A stretch of 64,000 nt of DNA. It comes from Flavobacteriales bacterium. Lineage in GTDB: Bacteria; Bacteroidota; Bacteroidia; Flavobacteriales_D; UBA2798. Each line of letters opens with the position of its first letter. Position 1 is the first letter of the stretch. Location of the stretch: the NCBI GenBank assembly GCA_019694795.1, contig JAIBBF010000001.1, positions 66,370-130,369 of the forward strand, written 5' to 3'. The position numbers and the translations under genes are program-made. Below the pieces are notes generated by a model. The model had not been told where the DNA came from, did not search any database, and saw nothing but the letters and a program-made list of their open reading frames with translations. Shown one piece after another: positions 36,602-46,310 of this stretch.

Positions 36602-37492
36602 ATGGGAAACAAATCTTCCATACTCATCTTCGGCAGTTCCGGATTTATTGGCAGCAATGCCATGCATTTGTTATCTCCCTATTATTCCTGTTTCGGAGTC
36701 GATATCCAGGAGAGTGAACAAACGATAAACAGCGATTTCTTTTATAACGAAATAAAAAAGGTTAATCCCGATTTCATCTTGTTCGCAGCAGGATCGGCGA
36801 ATGTGTTGCGATCAAAAACAGAGCCGGAATACGACCGGAAAAAAAATGTTACTGAACTGGAGGAATTATTAAAAGCAATTGTTCAGTCAGGCCAAAAAAT
36901 TAAGCTTATACATATTTCCAGCGCGGCGGTCTACGGAAATCCCGAACGTTTACCTATAGAGGAATCATCTCCAACCCATCCGATTTCGAATTATGGAAAA
37001 CACAAATTAGAAAGTGAAGAATTAGTCCGCCACTACCATTCCGCCTTTCAAATTCCAAGCATTATCCTTCGTCCCTTTTCCGTTTATGGTCCGCCCCAAA
37101 AAAAATTATTGTTCTACGATATTTATTTAAAATCTAAGACACAAAAATCAATTACACTATACGGCACAGGTCACGAGAGCAGGGATTTTATTTTCATTCA
37201 TGATTTCATCACTGCACTGCATCTCATCATGCAAAAAGGAGATTTTTCGTCCTCTATTTACAATATTGCCAGTGGAACAGAAACATCAATTCGGGAAGTC
37301 GCATCGCACTTTGAGTCATTATTCCCCTCCCATCCCGTTATACAGTTTGGTGGTGAAAGCCGCGGGATAGATCCTGAAAACTGGCGGGCGGACATTTCGA
37401 AATTAAGAGCGATCGGATTTGTTCCTTCCTATAATTTAAAAGACGGAATGCAGCTTTATTATGATTGGTTACAAAAAACGGAGGAATCATGA
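36602..37492 (+). CDS. NAD-dependent sugar epimerase/dehydratase
   Basis: An extended short-chain dehydrogenase: GSSGFIGSNAM at the N-terminus, the catalytic serine region IHISSAAVYGNPER, and the Tyr-x-x-x-Lys pair in YGKHKLESE. It acts on a nucleotide sugar (epimerisation, reduction or dehydration), supplying or altering a precursor for the polymer. The start ATG immediately follows the previous stop with no spacer. Exact reaction unknown; it is not a close match to GalE or RmlB/RmlD by the motifs I can see. Confidence 0.87.
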   Translation: MGNKSSILIFGSSGFIGSNAMHLLSPYYSCFGVDIQESEQTINSDFFYNEIKKVNPDFILFAAGSANVLRSKTEPEYDRKKNVTELEELLKAIVQSGQKIKLIHISSAAVYGNPERLPIEESSPTHPISNYGKHKLESEELVRHYHSAFQIPSIILRPFSVYGPPQKKLLFYDIYLKSKTQKSITLYGTGHESRDFIFIHDFITALHLIMQKGDFSSSIYNIASGTETSIREVASHFESLFPSHPVIQFGGESRGIDPENWRADISKLRAIGFVPSYNLKDGMQLYYDWLQKTEES

Positions 37493-38265
37493 TTAAAGCA
37501 TTGAGAAAATTCCGGGTTCGAGTTTTATGGTTCTTTCGCAACTATAAAAAAATTGAGTTTCACTCAACGCTTATCACCGATGAATTGACGGGTCCTGTTC
37601 GCTATATATCGGACGGCGTTATCACCTGCAACAATACTGCTTTTTTAGAACAAGCCCGATTTAAACAAGCCTATGCACTGGCAAAATCCACCCAACCCTG
37701 GCCCGGATTTAAATCGGAATGGAGAGTAATGATCAATTGCTGGATTGCAGAACAAGCCATGCGTATTGAAGGCGATTTTGTAGAATGTGGAGTAAATACC
37801 GGCGCTTATTCAAGAGCTATTATTGATTACACCCATTTAACAAGTTCCACAAAAAGATTTTATCTGTTTGATACATGGGAAGGATTAGTAGATGCGCAAA
37901 TCAGTGCTGAAGAACGAAAAAAAGGAATTCAGAATTACGATTATAAAAACATTTACGAGAAGGTACAAAAAACATTTGAGGGACTTCCCGCTGTTTTAAT
38001 TAAAGGAAGTGTCCCAGAAACACTAGACCAGTTTAAAGGCGAAAAAGTAGCGTATTTGTCGCTCGACATGAATGTGACACTCCCTGAAATTGCCGCTTTG
38101 GAATTTTTCTGGCCAAAATTATCTTCCGGAGCATTTATTGTACTCGACGATTACGGTTTTATGTTGCACGAGGAACAAAAAAAAGCCATGGATCAATTTG
38201 CAGCTAAAATGAAGGTCGAAATACTTCCACTGCCTACAGGACAAGCATTGATGATGAAACCATGA
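37489..38265 (+). CDS. TylF/macrocin O-methyltransferase-like protein
   Basis: The frame is open from 37465, but the ATG at 37489 has a GGAGG ribosome-binding site 4 bases upstream and overlaps the previous stop (ATGA), so it is preferred (258 aa). Motifs GDFVECGVNTGAYSRAI and RFYLFDTWEGL identify the TylF family, which uses magnesium and SAM to methylate sugar hydroxyls of macrolides and bacterial glycans. A second aspartate pair (FIVLDDYGF) forms the metal site. It is one of three methyltransferase-type genes here. Confidence 0.88.
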   Translation: MIKALRKFRVRVLWFFRNYKKIEFHSTLITDELTGPVRYISDGVITCNNTAFLEQARFKQAYALAKSTQPWPGFKSEWRVMINCWIAEQAMRIEGDFVECGVNTGAYSRAIIDYTHLTSSTKRFYLFDTWEGLVDAQISAEERKKGIQNYDYKNIYEKVQKTFEGLPAVLIKGSVPETLDQFKGEKVAYLSLDMNVTLPEIAALEFFWPKLSSGAFIVLDDYGFMLHEEQKKAMDQFAAKMKVEILPLPTGQALMMKP

Positions 38266-39437
38266 GCAGGAAGAAAAAACATATCGCCATAAACTTCGAA
38301 ATGCAGGATAGAGCACAATATGCAGCAATGCTTTATCTTAAAAATTTTATTAAAGGGATTTTTTTATTACCTGAAGATATTCGACCCGAAATCACTATTG
38401 TATATGGAGGACTCATTACTGAAAATGATCTTGCAGATTTAAAAGGCAAGGGATTTCATTTTTTCCATGCACGCGATGTTTACCGAAATCCAGTAAAGCG
38501 ATTTATTAATAAAATATCGAGGACTGTTATCAGAAAAAATTTATTGCCTTTTGTGGACCGCCACTTTCCTGCAAAACATATCGATATCATTTATCCTTGT
38601 CCAAGCAGACCAGAAGTTGAAAATATTCCTGGAAAAATATTCTGGAAGCCCGATTTTCAGGAAAAATATTTCCCCGAGTATTTTTCAGAAGAAACCAGAA
38701 TGAACTTTGATCATAATTTCAGGAAAATTACCGATAACAAAAACCATTTACTCGTATTAAGTTCAGAAGACAGCCTGAACGACCTTCGGAAATTTTTTCC
38801 TGATCATCAATGCTCCACCTTTGTGCTTCCGTTTGTGGTATTCGATGAAAACTATTCAAATCCGCTTGGGAATGAAATGAGAAATCAAGTTTGGGAAAAA
38901 TTTAATATTAAGTCCGATTTCATTCTTGTTCCCAATCAATTCTGGCCCCATAAAAATCATGCATTGGTTATTGAAGCCATGCATCGATTAAACCTGAAAG
39001 GTGAATGTCCATTTATTGTATTTACTGGTCACACCTCATCCGAACGCAACAAAAAAATATTCAGCGAACTTTCGGATAAAATAAAAGAATATAAGTTGGA
39101 ATCGAAATGCTGTTTTACAGGTTTTCTATCCAAGGAAGAACAAATTGTACTTTATAAATCATCTTCTTTTGTTTTGCAACCAAGCTTATTCGAAGGCTGG
39201 AATACTTCCGTAGAAGAATGTAAGGCCATGAACAAGTTTATTCTTTGTTCCGATATCCCCTTGCATATTGAACAGATTCAAACCAATTGTGCTTTTTTCA
39301 AATCGAAAGACGCCGATGATTTAGCAAGTCAACTACGAAAATATTTCGAACAAACACCGGAAATAATAGCAGAGGATTACAGGTTAAACCAGCAACGATT
39401 TTCAGAACGTATTGCCCAATTATTTCAGCTACCATGA
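38262..39437 (+). CDS. Glycosyltransferase, GT4-like
   Basis: A GT-B protein of 391 aa. The C-terminal half is recognisable: FILVPNQFWPHKNHALVIEAMHRL, CCFTGFLSKEEQIVLYKSSSFVLQPSLFEGWNTSVEECKAM, with the acidic EGW-x(3)-E nucleotide-sugar site typical of GT4. The N-terminal half is divergent. It transfers a sugar in assembly of the operon's polymer. It overlaps both neighbouring genes by 4 bases. Confidence 0.88.
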   Translation: MSRKKKHIAINFEMQDRAQYAAMLYLKNFIKGIFLLPEDIRPEITIVYGGLITENDLADLKGKGFHFFHARDVYRNPVKRFINKISRTVIRKNLLPFVDRHFPAKHIDIIYPCPSRPEVENIPGKIFWKPDFQEKYFPEYFSEETRMNFDHNFRKITDNKNHLLVLSSEDSLNDLRKFFPDHQCSTFVLPFVVFDENYSNPLGNEMRNQVWEKFNIKSDFILVPNQFWPHKNHALVIEAMHRLNLKGECPFIVFTGHTSSERNKKIFSELSDKIKEYKLESKCCFTGFLSKEEQIVLYKSSSFVLQPSLFEGWNTSVEECKAMNKFILCSDIPLHIEQIQTNCAFFKSKDADDLASQLRKYFEQTPEIIAEDYRLNQQRFSERIAQLFQLP

Positions 39438-40237
39438 TTGCCAGAAAAATAAAAAACAGATTGAATGCCCTGCATTACAAAACAGACATCGGTCAATGGT
39501 CGAATGGTTTGGAGTCCATTCATACTGCCAATTTGAATTTCCTTAATGCTCAGTCTTCCTTCATCAGGGAAAACGATATGCAGAAGGCTAAGTATAAATA
39601 TGGAATTCCGGATCATTATTTTACATCGGATGGAAATCTGATCGATTTACCCATCAATGATGAAATCACCTATACGGACCTCATCTGCAAATTCTGCCGG
39701 GAAACCAATCAGGTAAATTACCTGGAGATTGGTGTTAGTGTAGGTAAAAACATGGTGCAAATCATGCAACACTTAAAAGGTGCTCAGATCACAGGATTAG
39801 ATATTGAGGAAATACCCTCTGCGGTTCTTGAAAAACTTGATCCTGCCACTGTTCAGCAAAAAAATCAAATCACCAACGCGAGAGTTGGAAATAACGAATT
39901 TTCTTACATATGCGGAAGCGTGTTGGAAGATTCCACCTGGAAATCGCTTGAAGGAAGAAAATATAATATTCTATTATCCGATGCACTTCATACGCCGGAA
40001 GCGATTTGGACCGAGTATTTAATGATGAAGAAATACCAGGTAATTGACCCAAAAGAATTTGTCATTTTTTGGGATGATTTAGGTGGGGAAATGACCGATG
40101 TATTTATTTCCATTTTTAAGGACATGAAAAAAAATGGAATGGCAAAAAAGGGACAATGTGCCATTTTAAGTCTGAACGGATGGATTGGTCAACACGAAAA
40201 AAAACACAACATAGGCATCATATCTAATCGCATTTAA
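39434..40237 (+). CDS. Class I SAM-methyltransferase-like protein
   Basis: The middle of this 267 aa protein has VNYLEIGVSVGKNMVQIMQHL followed by ITGLDIEEIP, the SAM-binding glycine-rich motif and acidic strand end, and later YNILLSDALHTPEAIW. It resembles sugar-methyltransferase-like proteins found next to glycosyltransferases, but the catalytic details are not certain. An unusual 70-residue N-terminal region precedes the fold. The next gene's start shares one base with its stop. Confidence 0.75.
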   Translation: MIARKIKNRLNALHYKTDIGQWSNGLESIHTANLNFLNAQSSFIRENDMQKAKYKYGIPDHYFTSDGNLIDLPINDEITYTDLICKFCRETNQVNYLEIGVSVGKNMVQIMQHLKGAQITGLDIEEIPSAVLEKLDPATVQQKNQITNARVGNNEFSYICGSVLEDSTWKSLEGRKYNILLSDALHTPEAIWTEYLMMKKYQVIDPKEFVIFWDDLGGEMTDVFISIFKDMKKNGMAKKGQCAILSLNGWIGQHEKKHNIGIISNRI

Positions 40238-40950
40238 TGCAACAAGGGGTACTGTATATCGTTAACAACAACAGTGTGATACTGGAAGAGTGTTTGCATT
40301 CTTTAGCCTCACTCCGAAAACATTCCCCTGGAGTTCAGGCATGTCTTATCACAAATACAGAACTTCCTTATTCAGTAAAGAAGCAATTCGATCATTTCAT
40401 ATTAAAAAACGAAAAGATCCATCCGTTAAAAGCAAAAGTAAAATGGATGATGGACTCACCGTTTGACACCACCTTATTTCTTGATGCCGACACTGAAATC
40501 CGTAAGGATATCCGTGAATTATTTTCCGCCAAGGAAACCTTTGCATTTGCATTCGACAATTTGTGCGATTGGAAAAGTCAGCCTCCTGTTTTTATCGCTC
40601 AGGAATCGACCGATATCAACACAGGCTTGGTTTTGTATAAAAAAAATGAGGAAAGTAATTCCATTCTTCAGGCATGGTTCAAGGTGGTTGAACTTGAAGA
40701 TGAATCCAGAATGAAACCGGGACATTTTTGTGATCAGGTACATTTTAATTTATCCATCTTTTCACAGTTAAAAGAAAAAGGGATATCATTTAAAATTCTG
40801 GATAATAAAATCTACAATGTTCGTCCCTGGTGCTGGAATTCCTTAAAATCCACTGGTGAATGGAATGCCATTCGGATTGCTCATGCGCATCATTTGAATC
40901 ATGGATTGTTTCAAAAAATAAAAATGAAATGGAAGGACATATTCAAATGA
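40237..40950 (+). CDS. GT-A nucleotide-sugar transferase (GT8-like)
   Basis: A 237 aa GT-A protein with the DxD motif in FDTTLFLDADTEIRKDI and a DINTGLVLYKKNE block followed by a CDQVHFNL metal/acceptor region, resembling GT8 or the putative nucleotide-diphospho-sugar transferase family. It adds a sugar to the growing chain in the cytoplasm. It starts on the overlap TAATG with the upstream methyltransferase-like gene. Confidence 0.8.
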   Translation: MQQGVLYIVNNNSVILEECLHSLASLRKHSPGVQACLITNTELPYSVKKQFDHFILKNEKIHPLKAKVKWMMDSPFDTTLFLDADTEIRKDIRELFSAKETFAFAFDNLCDWKSQPPVFIAQESTDINTGLVLYKKNEESNSILQAWFKVVELEDESRMKPGHFCDQVHFNLSIFSQLKEKGISFKILDNKIYNVRPWCWNSLKSTGEWNAIRIAHAHHLNHGLFQKIKMKWKDIFK

Positions 40951-41882
40951 ATCGGATTTCTGTTATTATATGTACCTACAATCCATCCATACAGCCATTG
41001 CTGCGGGTTATAAATTCCATTCAAAATCAAAAACTGGAAGGAATAAGTATCGAAAAAATTATCGTTGATAACAATTCATCCAATCAATTTTTGGCAGACA
41101 CGAATTTAAAATCCTCATTAAATACAAACGGCTGGAAAATCGTTCATGAGCCAAGGGCAGGATTGAGTTATGCAAGAATAGCTGGAGTAAATCATACTAC
41201 AAATGATTTCATTTTGTTTGTGGATGATGATAATGTACTGAATGAAAATTATGTTCAACATCTCATCAGACATTATAATGAACATCCTCAAGCCGGAATA
41301 ATAGGTGCAGGAAAGATTGATGTGGAATTTACGGGTGGAGGCGATGAATACATTAAGAAGTACTTTAAAAAAGCGTTTCAATACCGGGAATTTTCAACTT
41401 ATTTATCGGGTAATGCTGTTTGGGAAAATTTTTATCCTCCGGGATCAGGAATTTCCATTCGCAAAAAAGTATTTAATGTTTTTGCAGCAAACTTTATTCA
41501 TGGAAAAATCAGTTTAACCGGAAGAAAAGCGGAGTCACTCAGCAGCGGGGAAGATGCTCAAATGATCTGGACCACCCTTCAGGTAGGCTTTACGGTGGAC
41601 ACGGCTCCGGATTTATCCCTCATTCACCTTATTCCCGAAAAACGCTGTTCACTCAGTTATATTATCCAGCTTAATCAATCCATTGCTTATTCCTTTTATA
41701 AAGGACAAGCAGAATTTTATCCTGATTTAACTGCCGGCAAAAAAGCGGGATTGCTTTACTTTTGGAAAAGGCGAATCCAGTTGTGGATGAAATACCCCTT
41801 TCAATTTAAGCGAATAAGGTATGAATTCGCCTATGAACAAGCCTGGCATAAGGGACATGTCCAATTCGTCGATAAACCATGA
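40947..41882 (+). CDS. Glycosyltransferase family 2
   Basis: The frame extends back to 40860, but the ATG at 40947 opens on the canonical GT2 strand (RISVIICTYNPS) and overlaps the previous stop by 4 bases, so it is chosen (311 aa). Motifs are VDNNSSN, GLSYARIAGVNHTTNDFILFVDDDNVLNENY (DDD metal site) and a SGEDAQMIWT catalytic region. It transfers a sugar in polymer assembly. Confidence 0.9.
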   Translation: MNRISVIICTYNPSIQPLLRVINSIQNQKLEGISIEKIIVDNNSSNQFLADTNLKSSLNTNGWKIVHEPRAGLSYARIAGVNHTTNDFILFVDDDNVLNENYVQHLIRHYNEHPQAGIIGAGKIDVEFTGGGDEYIKKYFKKAFQYREFSTYLSGNAVWENFYPPGSGISIRKKVFNVFAANFIHGKISLTGRKAESLSSGEDAQMIWTTLQVGFTVDTAPDLSLIHLIPEKRCSLSYIIQLNQSIAYSFYKGQAEFYPDLTAGKKAGLLYFWKRRIQLWMKYPFQFKRIRYEFAYEQAWHKGHVQFVDKP

Positions 41883-42871
41883 GAAATCCATTCATAACCA
41901 TCATTACTCCTTCTTATAATCAGGGGAATTACCTGGAGGAGACCATTCTTTCGGTGATACACCAGGAGGGAGTGGATTTTGAGTATATGGTTATTGACGG
42001 AGGCAGTAAGGATCATTCGATTGACATCATAAAAAAATATGAAACTCATTTTTCCTTTTGGTGCAGCGAAAAAGATCGCGGACAATCCCATGCCATCAAT
42101 AAAGGCATTGAAAAAGCAAAAGGAGATATCATTATGTGGATCAACAGCGATGATATACTACTTCCCGGAGCATTAAAAAAAATCGAAGAAGCCTTTAAAC
42201 AACATCCGGATGCTTTACTGGTGCATGGGAAATCATTGTTGTTCGGAGCCAAAAGGAAGGAGCTGGAAATTGGTGAACTTAAATCTGACCACCATTTGCG
42301 TTGTCTCGCTTATATTCCATTTCCACAACCGGGATCGGCATTTAGCAGAAAACTGATCGATCAGTATGGTCCCTTGGATGAATCACTTCACTTCGGGATG
42401 GATTTTGAATTATTGGTTCGTGCTGCAATACAAAGACAGGTTTTAAGTTTACCGGAAATATTGTCGAAATACAGGATTCACGATAACAGCAAAACTAATT
42501 TACACTTAAAATTTGCGAAAGACTGGCAACAGGTTTTCTCTAAAGTTATTCAAAGCATTGCCCCTGATCATGCAATGGTAACGACACTCATTCGTATGGG
42601 TTATTTAGAAAAAGAGAAATTATATTACCGCTTTTCCAGTGAATTTACTTCGGAAGAGATTTCCAAAATCATCTTCTACCATTTAGAGATCCAATTCCAT
42701 TACACTTATCTATATTGCAATCGTAAAGAAAACCAACGCATAGCAGAACTTATTAAAACGCTATTTCCTGATGTCTTTAAAAAGCAATTCATAAAATGGT
42801 ACCGGCGCAAACAATATATTCCCGGAACTTTATTAATCCTGTTCAGAAAAATAAAAAACGTAAATGCCTAA
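41879..42871 (+). CDS. Glycosyltransferase family 2
   Basis: A GT2 protein of 330 aa. Visible are TIITPSYNQGNYLEETILSVIHQ, DGGSKDHS, WCSEKDRGQSHAINKGIEKAKGDIIMWINSDD with the DD metal motif, and the acceptor region PQPGSAFSRKLIDQYGPLDESLHFGMDFELL. The C-terminal 100 residues are basic and mostly helical. It overlaps both neighbours by 4 and 8 bases. Confidence 0.9.
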   Translation: MRNPFITIITPSYNQGNYLEETILSVIHQEGVDFEYMVIDGGSKDHSIDIIKKYETHFSFWCSEKDRGQSHAINKGIEKAKGDIIMWINSDDILLPGALKKIEEAFKQHPDALLVHGKSLLFGAKRKELEIGELKSDHHLRCLAYIPFPQPGSAFSRKLIDQYGPLDESLHFGMDFELLVRAAIQRQVLSLPEILSKYRIHDNSKTNLHLKFAKDWQQVFSKVIQSIAPDHAMVTTLIRMGYLEKEKLYYRFSSEFTSEEISKIIFYHLEIQFHYTYLYCNRKENQRIAELIKTLFPDVFKKQFIKWYRRKQYIPGTLLILFRKIKNVNA

Positions 42872-43769
42872 ATTTTCTGTGGTCATACCAAGTTATAATC
42901 GCTCGACATTTTTAAAAAGTGCCATCGAATCGGTATTGAAACAGGATTTTTCCGACTTCGAACTTTTGGTGATTGATGATGGAAGTACAGATCAAACTCA
43001 AACAATGGTTAATGAACTCTCAGAAAGAGATAAGCGCATCAAATATATTTTTCAAAGCAATGGGGAGAGAGGAAAAGCCAGGAATAACGGCTTCGATCAT
43101 GCGAAAGGTGAGTATGTTGTTTTCCTGGATTCTGATGATGAGTTTTTACCCGGACATTTATCTCATCTTAATGAATTAAGCGAACAGCATCCCGAGGTTT
43201 TATTGCTGGCTACCAATTATGAATTTTTTGAAAACGGAAAAAGTATCAAAGCACCTATCGATAATATTGAGGAGGGATTTCATGATTATTCTGTGTTGTT
43301 AAGAGGAAATCCATTCGCGTCCAACGTTTGTGTAAAAAAATCGAATCCTTCTTATATTCCTTTTCCGGAAGACCGCACCTATTCGGCTATGGAAGATTGG
43401 ATGTTCCTTTTCAGCAACCTATGGACAAAAAATTTATTTCTGAGTAAAAAATCAACGGTAAGAATGAATGAACATCCGAACCGGAGCATGCGGTTTCATA
43501 CGGACATCATACAAAAACGTGAATTGGCAACTGCTTTTCTTATTCAGCACTTTTCATTTTCAAAAAGAGAAAAAAAACAATTAAAAGGAAATACATTTTA
43601 TTTTCTCGCGATTCATTCCTACCTCGATCATAAAAAAGCCCAGGCCATTCGTTATTTTTTCAAGTCCTTTCTCTTACTTGGACCGTCAAAAAAATTATTG
43701 ATTTTATTTCCAAAAATTATTGTTGGTCAAAAAATGATTAGTCAACTTAAAAATAAATTTAGGTCATGA
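42864..43769 (+). CDS. Glycosyltransferase family 2
   Basis: A GT2 protein of 301 aa, with VVIPSYNRSTFLKSAIESVLKQDFSDFELLVIDDGSTDQT at the N-terminus and KGEYVVFLDSDDEFLPGHL as the DxD region. The AMEDWMFLFSNLW segment is the probable catalytic-base block. Three family 2 enzymes in a row imply a repeat unit or a chain of several different sugars. Confidence 0.9.
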   Translation: MPKFSVVIPSYNRSTFLKSAIESVLKQDFSDFELLVIDDGSTDQTQTMVNELSERDKRIKYIFQSNGERGKARNNGFDHAKGEYVVFLDSDDEFLPGHLSHLNELSEQHPEVLLLATNYEFFENGKSIKAPIDNIEEGFHDYSVLLRGNPFASNVCVKKSNPSYIPFPEDRTYSAMEDWMFLFSNLWTKNLFLSKKSTVRMNEHPNRSMRFHTDIIQKRELATAFLIQHFSFSKREKKQLKGNTFYFLAIHSYLDHKKAQAIRYFFKSFLLLGPSKKLLILFPKIIVGQKMISQLKNKFRS

Positions 43770-44965
43770 AATATCAGGGGAACATCATGGTCATTACCTA
43801 TTGGTCATTGAACGATGCGCTCATTCAAACCTATACCCTTCCCTATCTTCGTCAAATCCGAAGCCTGATTGGAGATTCCAGAAAAATCATTTTGGTATGC
43901 CTTGAAAAAAACGGCACTCACCATCCATTAACGCAACTTGAACCAGGTATTGAAATCCTGCAACTACCCTATATTCCTTTTGGAGGAAAGGCAGCCTTAA
44001 AATGGCTCAGCTATCTAACATTGCTAAAAAAAACAATTCGCACTAATGCAGTTGGTGTTATTCACGCCTGGTGTACTCCCGCCGGAATGATTGCTTACTT
44101 ACTTTCAAAAAAAACAGGAAAACCTCTTATCATCGATAGTTTCGAACCTCATGCTGAAGCGATGGTGGAAAATGGCAGCTGGAAACCAAATTCCATGGCC
44201 TTCCGGCTTTTATTCCGCTATGAAAAGCAACAATACAAGCAGGCACAGCACCTCATCTGTTGCACGGAGAGCATGAAGGACTATGCCGAAAAAAAATATG
44301 GCAAAACGCATGCAAATTTTTATGTAAAACCGGCATGTGTTGATCGCAATTTATTTTCTTTTAATCTTCAAAAAAGAGATTCGCTCCGAAGGGAATTACT
44401 GCTAGAAAATAAAACGGTAATGGTTTATGCCGGGAAGTTGGGGGGGATATATCTCGATGAAGAAGTTTTTCGTTTTATTAAACAGTCCATCGAAGTATTT
44501 GGTGAAAATTTCCGTGTATTGTTTTTAAGTGCGCATACCATAGAAGAAATTCATGAACGTTGCATGCATTTTGCCATTCCAACTGAGTTTATTCAATTGA
44601 AATTTGTTCCTCACCGGGAAGTTCCCGATTATATGATGACCGCAGATTTCGCTATTACTCCGGTTAAACCTGTCCCTAGCAAACGCTTTTGCAGTCCCAT
44701 TAAAGATGGTGAATACTGGTCGCTCGGTTTACCGGTTGTAATAACAGAAAACATTTCCGACGATTCGTCCATAATCCATCATGAAAATGCTGGTGTTATA
44801 CTTCGTGAATTCACCGATTCTGCACTTCGAAAAGCGGCACGTGAAATGAAAAAATTGCTGGACGATGAAAACCCGGAAACTTTACGTTCCAGAATTCAGC
44901 AATTAGCCATTCAACACCGAAATTTTGAGAATTCCCTTAATGTTTATCGCGCAATATACGACTAG
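43766..44965 (+). CDS. Glycosyltransferase, GT4-like
   Basis: A GT-B protein of 399 aa. The N-terminal half binds acceptor (VIHAWCTPAGMIAYLLSKKTGKPLIIDSFEPHAEAM). The C-terminal half has VMVYAGKLGGIYLDEEVFRF, HREVPDYMMTADFAITPVKP and DGEYWSLGLPVVITENISDDS, matching the GT4 nucleotide-sugar site loosely. It is the last gene of the operon. Its 3' end overlaps the convergent membrane-protein gene by 29 bases, the largest convergent overlap here. Confidence 0.85.
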   Translation: MKYQGNIMVITYWSLNDALIQTYTLPYLRQIRSLIGDSRKIILVCLEKNGTHHPLTQLEPGIEILQLPYIPFGGKAALKWLSYLTLLKKTIRTNAVGVIHAWCTPAGMIAYLLSKKTGKPLIIDSFEPHAEAMVENGSWKPNSMAFRLLFRYEKQQYKQAQHLICCTESMKDYAEKKYGKTHANFYVKPACVDRNLFSFNLQKRDSLRRELLLENKTVMVYAGKLGGIYLDEEVFRFIKQSIEVFGENFRVLFLSAHTIEEIHERCMHFAIPTEFIQLKFVPHREVPDYMMTADFAITPVKPVPSKRFCSPIKDGEYWSLGLPVVITENISDDSSIIHHENAGVILREFTDSALRKAAREMKKLLDDENPETLRSRIQQLAIQHRNFENSLNVYRAIYD

Positions 44966-46310
44966 CTGATTTTTTACGGGAGGCTTCGAAAAACATGATT
45001 AATAAAGCTGAAGTAAAAAAAGGAAGAAAGGCGATTTTAAAGCGAACCAACGCACCGAAATTGGAGGTTGACAGTCCAACAATCAATGAAAATATCAGTG
45101 TGTAAAACAAACAAAACATCACGATTGGGTGACGAAAAACGAGGGAAAAAAATCCTATAACTCGCACTCTAAACAACACCAGTATTAATAATACCAACAC
45201 AAAAAAGTTTTCCATCCCAGAGAAAATCATCACTACATTTTTTGCTTCCCAGATAAAGGGACGAAACAAACCGGCTACCATGGCAGGAACTGCAACTGTA
45301 GAAGCGCCCTGAAGTGTTGGTTCATACGTTCCTATGTCGAAGGAATTCCCATTGTATTCTTCACGTTTTAAGTCCGCTTGTTTAACTACAGCTTCTTCCA
45401 ATAAACTATCAATGGAAAAACCAATGGCATTAACAAGAATCACATATCCAAGCACCGATGAGAAAACCAAAATAAACGGAATGGCAGAAACTCTTATCAA
45501 CTTGTTTTTAATTTTTAAAATCCGATCGTAAAAATTCCAGATGATACATCCCGGAATTACCGCAATAATAAAATAGGGCTTAATCAGTAATAGCAACAAA
45601 AAGGAAAATACAAGAATTAATATATTGCTGATGCTTCGTTTTTTCCGGATAAAAAAAGATTCAAAGCCAACCACCAGCCAACATACGGATGAAAAAGTGA
45701 GTGTATCCTTCAGCATTCCACTACCCCAGAATACAGCAGAGGGAAATAATAAAATGGTAATGGCTAAATATTTTCTGTAGTCCGGATAATAATTACAAAA
45801 CAACCGGTATAATTTCCAGGTCCCTGTAAAACAAGCCAGACTAAAGAAAATGGAGGACAACAAATAACCGTTCATTCCCAACAATACAAATGGAGTAATA
45901 ACTCTAATCAATAAATTGGTTTTCGGATCCATAAACATATATCCCCAGGGATATCCCGTTGTGGATTTAAACAAATACATATTTTCCTCTACGGCACCAT
46001 GCGTATAAGCCGTCCAGAATGAAGTCGGATCCTCAAACAATAAATTCACATATGCCCTTGCCGATTCATAATAGGCTATAGTATCTCCTCCTTTATAGTA
46101 ATAGGTATATACAGCGCAAAAAGCAGAAGCTCCTAATATTTTAGCTAAAACACCAATGAAAAAATACTTGTAATCGGGTTCCATGGGTGAACGTTGTTTA
46201 CTTTTCCTCCATGCCCAAATCAAAATAAGAATCAAAATGGTTGGGTAAGCCACCAATTCAACGGGGTCCAGTCCTTCGAGATATCCGAGATTTTTAACTT
46301 CTTCTTTCAC
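44937..46310 (-). CDS. Large multi-pass membrane protein, unknown
   Basis: The 457 aa protein has about ten hydrophobic helices and an extracytoplasmic loop with YKGGDTIAYYESARAYVNLLF, similar in plan to GT-C enzymes or polymerases of exported glycans. A small KDTLTFSSV segment follows a helix end (FPSAVFWGSGMLKDTLTF). It may polymerise or modify a surface glycan but I cannot place it in a family. The GTG start overlaps the rlmH stop by 4 bases, and the gene runs into the polysaccharide operon from the other side. Confidence 0.75.
   Translation of the reverse strand: MKEEVKNLGYLEGLDPVELVAYPTILILILIWAWRKSKQRSPMEPDYKYFFIGVLAKILGASAFCAVYTYYYKGGDTIAYYESARAYVNLLFEDPTSFWTAYTHGAVEENMYLFKSTTGYPWGYMFMDPKTNLLIRVITPFVLLGMNGYLLSSIFFSLACFTGTWKLYRLFCNYYPDYRKYLAITILLFPSAVFWGSGMLKDTLTFSSVCWLVVGFESFFIRKKRSISNILILVFSFLLLLLIKPYFIIAVIPGCIIWNFYDRILKIKNKLIRVSAIPFILVFSSVLGYVILVNAIGFSIDSLLEEAVVKQADLKREEYNGNSFDIGTYEPTLQGASTVAVPAMVAGLFRPFIWEAKNVVMIFSGMENFFVLVLLILVLFRVRVIGFFSLVFRHPIVMFCLFYTLIFSLIVGLSTSNFGALVRFKIAFLPFFTSALLIMFFEASRKKSASRILRDKH

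Noticed and set aside
32999-44965. Recently acquired glycan island
   Set aside because: The region looks rich in A runs, but I could not compute composition, and I see no integrase, tRNA or flanking repeat.
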